From contig JACCZI010000298.1 of assembly GCA_013696015.1 (NCBI GenBank), positions 1 to 10,939 on the forward strand: a DNA stretch of 10,939 nt, read 5' to 3'. The stretch's first letter is position 1. Each line of letters begins with the position of its first letter. The notes beneath the pieces are model-generated. The model was given only the letters and a program-made list of their open reading frames with translations. It was not told the DNA's origin and did not search any database. Shown here one piece after another: positions 7,560-10,939 of the stretch. The position numbers were made by a program, and so were the translations under genes. The stretch is from Nocardioidaceae bacterium (lineage in GTDB: Bacteria > Actinomycetota > Actinomycetes > Propionibacteriales > Nocardioidaceae).

Positions 7560-7582
7560 AGCTCGAGCCCAGGACTTAGGGT
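7553..7582 (+). promoter_or_regulatory. Candidate promoter for the DUF4397/sortase operon
   Basis: GAGACA (7553-7558, four of six matches to TTGACA, including GACA) is followed after 18 bases by TAGGGT (7577-7582), a TANNNT -10. The predicted start near 7589 leaves a leader of about 32 bases containing GAGGAAGG before the ATG at 7621. Its -35 occupies almost the same bases as the -35 of the opposing promoter. Confidence 0.4.
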
Positions 7583-7620
7583 CGGATCTCGGAGCCGCGA
7601 AGGGAACGAGGAAGGCACTC

Positions 7621-8520
7621 ATGCGAAACGGGATCAGGTGGGCGTCCGCTGCGGCGCTGCTGGCAGTTGTGACCGCATTCGGGGGCGTATCACCGACCCT
7701 CGCCAAGGCAGCGCCGACAGGCAGTCTGTACCTGGTCCAAGGACTGCCGGAGGCGACGGTCTCGGTGTCTGTCGACGGCACGCAAGAAGCCACCAATGTC
7801 GAGCCCAAGGACATCGTCGGTCCGCTGCAGCTCTCGCCCGGGCGGCACGTGCTGATGTTCAGCGCCGCCGGGTCGAGGTGGACGATGAAGACATCGGTCA
7901 CGGTTGACCGCGACCAGAGCGTGGACGTCGTGCTGCACCGCCCCGCCGACGTCGATGGCGACCCCGTCGTCACCGTGTACCGCAACCCGACGGCGCCGGT
8001 GGCCGCCGGAAAGGGTCGGGTCGTCGTCGCACACACAGCTGTGGTTCCCCCCGCCGACATCACGGTCAACGGTGACGTGCTCTTCTCCAACATCGCGAAC
8101 GGTGAGTTCGCAACGGCAGATGTGCCGGGTGGGAGCTATGAGGTGTCGGTTGTGCCCACAGGCGCCAGTGGGGATCCGCTGCTGGGCCCCATGGACCTGC
8201 AGGTTGAAACACAGACCTTGACGCAGGTCTTCGCCATCGGGGAGCCGCAGAGCGGCTCGATGGACGTGATCGTCCAGCAGCTGCCCCTGAGCAAGGCTGG
8301 TTCCGCCGCTCCGACCGTCATCGACACCGGCTCAGCCGGCCTCGTGAGCGACTGGCCGATCGTCGACGAGCAGGGCAGCGCGGACGGCTCTGGGCTGGGA
8401 CTGGCCGGCTCCCTGGTGGTGGCCGCGGCTGGCGTGCTGATCCTGGGCCTGTGCGTGTGGCCGAGGGGGGCTCGGCGGCTCGCGAGGGGGCTCGGTGGCC
8501 GTATCACCCGAGGAGCCTGA
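7621..8520 (+). CDS. Secreted DUF4397 surface protein with C-terminal membrane anchor
   Basis: The product has 299 residues. A signal peptide spans about residues 1-30 (basic start, hydrophobic core, likely cleavage after AKA). Two DUF4397-like beta domains follow: a divergent one at about 34-110 (GSLYLVQGLPEATVSVSVDG) and a clearer one at about 131-221 (GRVVVAHTAVVPPADITVNGDVLFSNIANGEF, then VPGGSYEVSVVP). A Gly/Ser/Asp-rich stretch leads to a helix at 259-280 and a tail with many Arg residues (RGARRLARGLGGRITRGA). The layout is that of a sortase substrate, but no LPXTG precedes the helix; the nearest candidate is PTVIDTGSAG (231-240). The ATG at 7621 has a strong ribosome site (GAGGAAGG, 5-base spacer). 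The gene overlaps the sortase gene by 26 bases, which supports a substrate-enzyme pair. DUF4397 proteins next to class F sortases are a recurrent actinobacterial arrangement; the function of DUF4397 is unknown. Confidence 0.87.
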   Translation: MRNGIRWASAAALLAVVTAFGGVSPTLAKAAPTGSLYLVQGLPEATVSVSVDGTQEATNVEPKDIVGPLQLSPGRHVLMFSAAGSRWTMKTSVTVDRDQSVDVVLHRPADVDGDPVVTVYRNPTAPVAAGKGRVVVAHTAVVPPADITVNGDVLFSNIANGEFATADVPGGSYEVSVVPTGASGDPLLGPMDLQVETQTLTQVFAIGEPQSGSMDVIVQQLPLSKAGSAAPTVIDTGSAGLVSDWPIVDEQGSADGSGLGLAGSLVVAAAGVLILGLCVWPRGARRLARGLGGRITRGA

Positions 8521-9208
8521 GCGCCGAGCCGGGTGGTCGCGACGCGGTGCCGCCGTGCTCGCGTCGCTGGCTGCGGCAGGCTCCTGCGTCGCAGTCGTGG
8601 TGACACTGGCCGCGCCGTCAGGCAGTTCCGTCGGTCAGGCCCCGACGCCGTCGCCGCGGGCTTCAGCGCTGCCCGAACCCGGTGCGCGCGATTCGTCCAC
8701 CACGGTCTTGGCGAAACCAGCCGCTCCCGCGGGGTCACAGGTCGAGCCGGAACGGCCGGACGTCGTGCAGTTCCCGAGCGGTGCGACACTTCCGGTGCGG
8801 AGCGCGTCGACGCGACCAGACGGCAGTTTGGCCGTTCCGTCGGACATCCGTGCGGCGGGCTGGTGGGACGGCGGCGCGCGGGTGGGCGACCCGTTCGGGT
8901 CGATCCTCATAGCCGGCCACGTCGACTCCGCCGTGCAGGGCCTCGGCCCTTTCGCCGAGCTGCTCACCGTCAGCGTCGAGGATCGCGTCGTCCTGGAGTC
9001 CAGTCGGCTGCGTCAGGACTTCGAGATCGACTCTCTGGAGCTTGTTCCCAACGACTCCCTAGCGGATCGCCCCGACCTCTTCTCCGCGCAGGGCAGTGCG
9101 CGGCTGGTCCTCGTCACCTGCGCCGGGCCGTTCGTCCCGAGCGCCGGTGGCTACCAGAACCTCGCGGTGGTCACGGCGACCCCGGTGGGGCGTCCAGCGC
9201 CTCGCTGA
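8495..9208 (+). CDS. Class F sortase (transpeptidase)
   Basis: Sortases cleave a sorting motif in exported proteins and attach them to the cell wall through an enzyme-thiol intermediate. The 237-residue product has a short cytoplasmic lead, a helix (about 18-40), a Pro/Ser/Ala-rich linker (to about 85) and a sortase barrel (about 88-237). Catalytic H142 lies in AGHVDS and C209 in LVTCAG; VPSDIRAAGWW precedes the barrel core, as in class F enzymes. The position normally Arg in the last strand (often YRDN, 12 residues after Cys) is Q221 in GGYQNLAVVTATPV. The start is GTG 8495, with GAGGGGG upstream (4-base spacer). Translation begins inside the preceding DUF4397 gene, so the two are probably translationally coupled. 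A hairpin follows 23 bases after the stop. Confidence 0.9.
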   Translation: MAVSPEEPERRAGWSRRGAAVLASLAAAGSCVAVVVTLAAPSGSSVGQAPTPSPRASALPEPGARDSSTTVLAKPAAPAGSQVEPERPDVVQFPSGATLPVRSASTRPDGSLAVPSDIRAAGWWDGGARVGDPFGSILIAGHVDSAVQGLGPFAELLTVSVEDRVVLESSRLRQDFEIDSLELVPNDSLADRPDLFSAQGSARLVLVTCAGPFVPSAGGYQNLAVVTATPVGRPAPR

Positions 9209-9228
9209 CGCCTCAGTCTGTCGTGAGG

Positions 9229-9361
9229 TCAGCCGCCTGTGGTGGGCAGGCGGCGCCGCCGCACCGCGCCGATCACCATGAACGCCACCAGGCCAGCCGA
9301 GGGCCCCGACGGCCATCTGCTGCGAGGCGGCGCGGACGGCTGAGGCCTGGTCGACGCCGGG
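9229..9361 (-). pseudogene. Possible decayed membrane-tail fragment; otherwise empty spacer
   Basis: This stretch lies between the sortase and the 119-residue minus-strand gene. On the minus strand, the frame continuing past that gene's stop reads DQASAVRAASQQMAVGALG. After a shift of frame at a GGCTGGCCTGG repeat, the next frame reads LVAFMVIGAVRRRRLPTTGG and then a stop. Joined, they resemble a hydrophobic helix with an Arg tail, as at the end of surface proteins. No intact gene is present, and the final LPTTGG codons coincide with the hairpin, so chance is a real alternative. Confidence 0.22.
9232..9254 (+). terminator. Hairpin terminator candidate after the sortase gene
   Basis: GCCGCCTG (9232-9239) and CAGGCGGC (9247-9254) form a perfect 8-bp stem around a 7-base loop. 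A weaker stem, CCTCA/TGAGG (9211-9228), sits just before it. There is no T-run after the stem, which is common for GC-rich actinobacterial terminators. It lies between convergent genes and is symmetric, so it could serve both strands. Confidence 0.55.
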
Positions 9362-9721
9362 TCACGACAGCAGAGGTGGCACGGTGACCGGCAACACCGT
9401 CACATCGAGCACCACGCCCGAGTCGTCCGCAGCACACCGGTATCGAAGCGTGCGCCGGACACCGAGCACGTCCTTGACGTCCACAGTTCCGGTGACGATG
9501 AACCCCGATGGGCTCTCCCTGACGTCGGAGCCGACAAGCGAGAAGTCGGTTGCGTTCGGCTCCAGCTGCCTGTCCCGTACCGCCAGCTGGCAGTTGGTGC
9601 GAGCCGACAGCTCGGCATCCGCCTCGTTGGGCTGCGCCCAGAGCGCAACCAGGCCTAGGAGCACGACCAGAGCGACCCCCACGGCGACCGACGCGCCCGG
9701 TCGACGCTCGTCCTCAGTCAT
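9362..9721 (-). CDS. Small membrane-anchored extracytoplasmic protein, function unknown
   Basis: The product has 119 residues from the ATG at 9721. A short acidic/basic lead (MTEDERRPG) is followed by one helix (about 10-29, VAVGVALVVLLGLVALW) and a beta-rich domain of about 85 residues. That domain has two cysteines, C44 (TNCQLAV) and C96 (LRYRCAAD), which could form a disulfide outside the cell. The pattern GFIVTGTVDVKDVLGVRRTLRYRC looks like a small beta fold seen in many uncharacterised bacterial exported proteins; I do not recognise a named family. The frame is open far upstream (to 10168), but that part lies over corA and the intergenic region and lacks protein-like composition. No strong ribosome site is visible. 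It is transcribed away from corA and towards the sortase gene. Confidence 0.7.
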   Translation of the reverse strand: MTEDERRPGASVAVGVALVVLLGLVALWAQPNEADAELSARTNCQLAVRDRQLEPNATDFSLVGSDVRESPSGFIVTGTVDVKDVLGVRRTLRYRCAADDSGVVLDVTVLPVTVPPLLS

Positions 9722-9958
9722 CCAGTCCAGCGCCTCGCGCGGTTGGCCTGGACGCGCATCGGCTCGACATTGCGCGATCCCTCCCGGCTTCGTCGTGCGG
9801 CAACGTGTCGCGCCATTGTCTGGTACTGAGTCTCGACAAGTCATCCCACCATTGGGTGGCCTGTAGCGGGACAATGGAACGGCTGGGCTCGGGTTGTCGG
9901 CCGGCGCGAACGAACCTTCAGTGGCCACGCCGCGAAGCGTTGAGAGGTGCTGTGACCC
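9722..9958. other. Divergent intergenic region upstream of corA
   Basis: These 237 bases hold no convincing gene on either strand and must contain the promoters of corA and of the small membrane protein. I found no clear -35/-10 pair. A compact inverted repeat, CCCACC (9845-9850), ATT, GGGTGG (9854-9859), forms a 6-bp stem with a 3-base loop about 100 bases before the corA start. I see no recognisable Mg2+ riboswitch architecture. Confidence 0.5.
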
Positions 9959-10939
9959 ATGAGCGTGGTGGACAACGCGGTTTACGTCGAGGGGAAGCGC
10001 GTCGCTCAGCCGCGGTCCCTCGAGGTCACATACCAAATGCTGCGGGAGGCTGCTGGTGGCCTGGCATGGATTGGACTGTATCGACCAGAGCTCAGCGAAA
10101 TCCGCTCCGTCGCCGGGGAGTTCAGCATCCACCCACTGGCCATCGAGGACACCGTCACGGCGCACCAACGGCCCAAGCTCGAGCGGTACGACGACGTGCT
10201 GTTTACCGTCTTACGACCGGCCCGTTACGTCGACGCCGAGGAGCGCGTCGAGTTCGGTGAGGTGCACATCTTCACCGGAAAGGACTTCGTCGTCACTGTT
10301 CGGCACGCGGAGTCACCGAACCTGGCTCGAGTGCGCAGTCGCCTCGAAAGCACACCCAAGTTGTTGGCGATGGGCCCCGAAGCGGTCCTCTACGCCATCT
10401 TGGACGAAGTCGTCGACGGCTACGCCCCGGTAGTTGCCGGCTTGGAGAACGACATCGACGAAATCGAGGACCAGGTCTTCGCCGAAGACCCCTCGGTCTC
10501 CCGGAGGATCTATCAGCTGCTGCGCGAAGTCATCGAGTTCCAACGCGCCACCCAGCCGCTGCTAGTCATCCTGCGGGCACTCAACGACGGCTTCACCGAA
10601 TATCAGGTCAAAGACGAGCTGCAACGCTACCTACGTGACGTGCAGGACCACGCCGTGCGCGTCGTCGAACGCGCCGACCGTTTCCGTGTCCTGCTGGAGA
10701 ACATCCTCGCCGTCAACGCCACCCTCATCGGCCAACGGCACAGCGAGGAGACGCAGCGGCTGACCCAAGCGAGCCTCGCCCAGAACGAGGAAGTGAAGCG
10801 CATCTCCGCCTGGGCCGCCATCCTCTTCGCACCCACCCTCGTAGGAACCGTTTACGGCATGAACTTCGACCACATGCCAGAACTCGGATGGCAGCTCGGC
10901 TACCCACTCGCTCTCGCCCTGATGCTCTCGGTCGCGGTG
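9959..10939 (+). CDS. corA: CorA-type magnesium/cobalt transport protein, 3' end missing
   Basis: CorA forms a pentameric inner-membrane channel for Mg2+ (and Co2+), gated by Mg2+ bound to its large cytoplasmic domain. Here 327 residues are visible and the frame is open to the window edge, so perhaps 10-20 residues of helix 2 and the tail are missing. The N-terminal alpha/beta domain includes FSIHPLAIEDTVTAHQRPKLERYDDVLFTVLRP (about 55-87), followed by a long helical stalk (about 145-280). Helix 1 (about 283-299) ends in the selectivity motif Y299-G300-M301-N302, then the loop FDHMPELGW. An in-frame TGA sits one codon upstream of ATG 9959, which fixes the start region; GAGAGG lies 11 bases before it, a weak ribosome site. 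Leu85 is encoded by TTA, rare in such GC-rich DNA. No transport or regulatory partner is adjacent. Confidence 0.95.
   Translation, partial: MSVVDNAVYVEGKRVAQPRSLEVTYQMLREAAGGLAWIGLYRPELSEIRSVAGEFSIHPLAIEDTVTAHQRPKLERYDDVLFTVLRPARYVDAEERVEFGEVHIFTGKDFVVTVRHAESPNLARVRSRLESTPKLLAMGPEAVLYAILDEVVDGYAPVVAGLENDIDEIEDQVFAEDPSVSRRIYQLLREVIEFQRATQPLLVILRALNDGFTEYQVKDELQRYLRDVQDHAVRVVERADRFRVLLENILAVNATLIGQRHSEETQRLTQASLAQNEEVKRISAWAAILFAPTLVGTVYGMNFDHMPELGWQLGYPLALALMLSVAV

Noticed and set aside
9229..9254. LPTTGG as an LPXTG sorting signal next to the sortase gene
   Set aside because: It falls at the extreme C-terminus, after the hydrophobic stretch and RRRR. A sorting motif must precede the helix. 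The codons also coincide with the terminator hairpin, and no intact gene carries them.
9722..9958. A magnesium riboswitch upstream of corA
   Set aside because: Only one 6-bp hairpin is visible. The multi-helix M-box or mgtA-type leader is not apparent.
9722..10168. N-terminal extension of the 119-residue minus-strand protein up to 10168
   Set aside because: It overlaps the start of corA antisense and the intergenic spacer. Composition is not protein-like, and a natural start followed by a membrane helix occurs at 9721.

Overview
The window is very GC-rich, uses mostly G or C at third codon positions, and encodes families typical of Actinomycetota: a close homologue of mycobacterial LigC, an actinobacterial-type class F sortase paired with a DUF4397 protein, and a BrkB/YihY protein beside RsgA. 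It therefore most likely comes from a high-GC actinobacterium. I cannot fix the order or genus from the sequence. It reads as ordinary chromosome: I found no insertion sequence, phage gene, CRISPR array, tRNA or rRNA.

Layout. (a) 1-525 (+): the 3' part of a four-helix membrane protein, truncated by the window edge. It converges on the next block with 10 bases between stop codons. (b) 536-3890 (-): transcribed in the order ligC (ATP-dependent DNA ligase), a YihY/BrkB membrane protein, then rsgA (ribosome-assembly GTPase). The last two are 19 bases apart and probably co-transcribed. (c) 3961-6618 (+): a 176-residue alpha/beta protein of unknown function, then glgX (glycogen debranching enzyme) 24 bases later. 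This block diverges from ligC across 70 bases. (d) 6610-7449 (-): a membrane-anchored extracellular protein that overlaps the end of glgX tail to tail. (e) 7621-9208 (+): a secreted DUF4397 protein with a C-terminal membrane anchor, overlapped by a class F sortase gene. A hairpin lies just after the sortase. (f) 9362-9721 (-): a small membrane-anchored protein. (g) 9959-10939 (+): corA, a magnesium/cobalt channel, running off the right edge.

How the genes relate. Most are housekeeping functions: ribosome maturation, DNA end joining, glycogen breakdown and Mg2+ uptake. The most distinctive part is the cell-surface module at 6610-9208. It holds a sortase whose usual C-terminal Arg position reads Gln, a likely cognate surface protein without an LPXTG motif, and a divergently transcribed extracellular protein. 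Candidate promoters in the shared 7450-7620 region appear to overlap. This is the best place for follow-up, but each element belongs to or resembles known families, and I see no clear evidence of a wholly new system.
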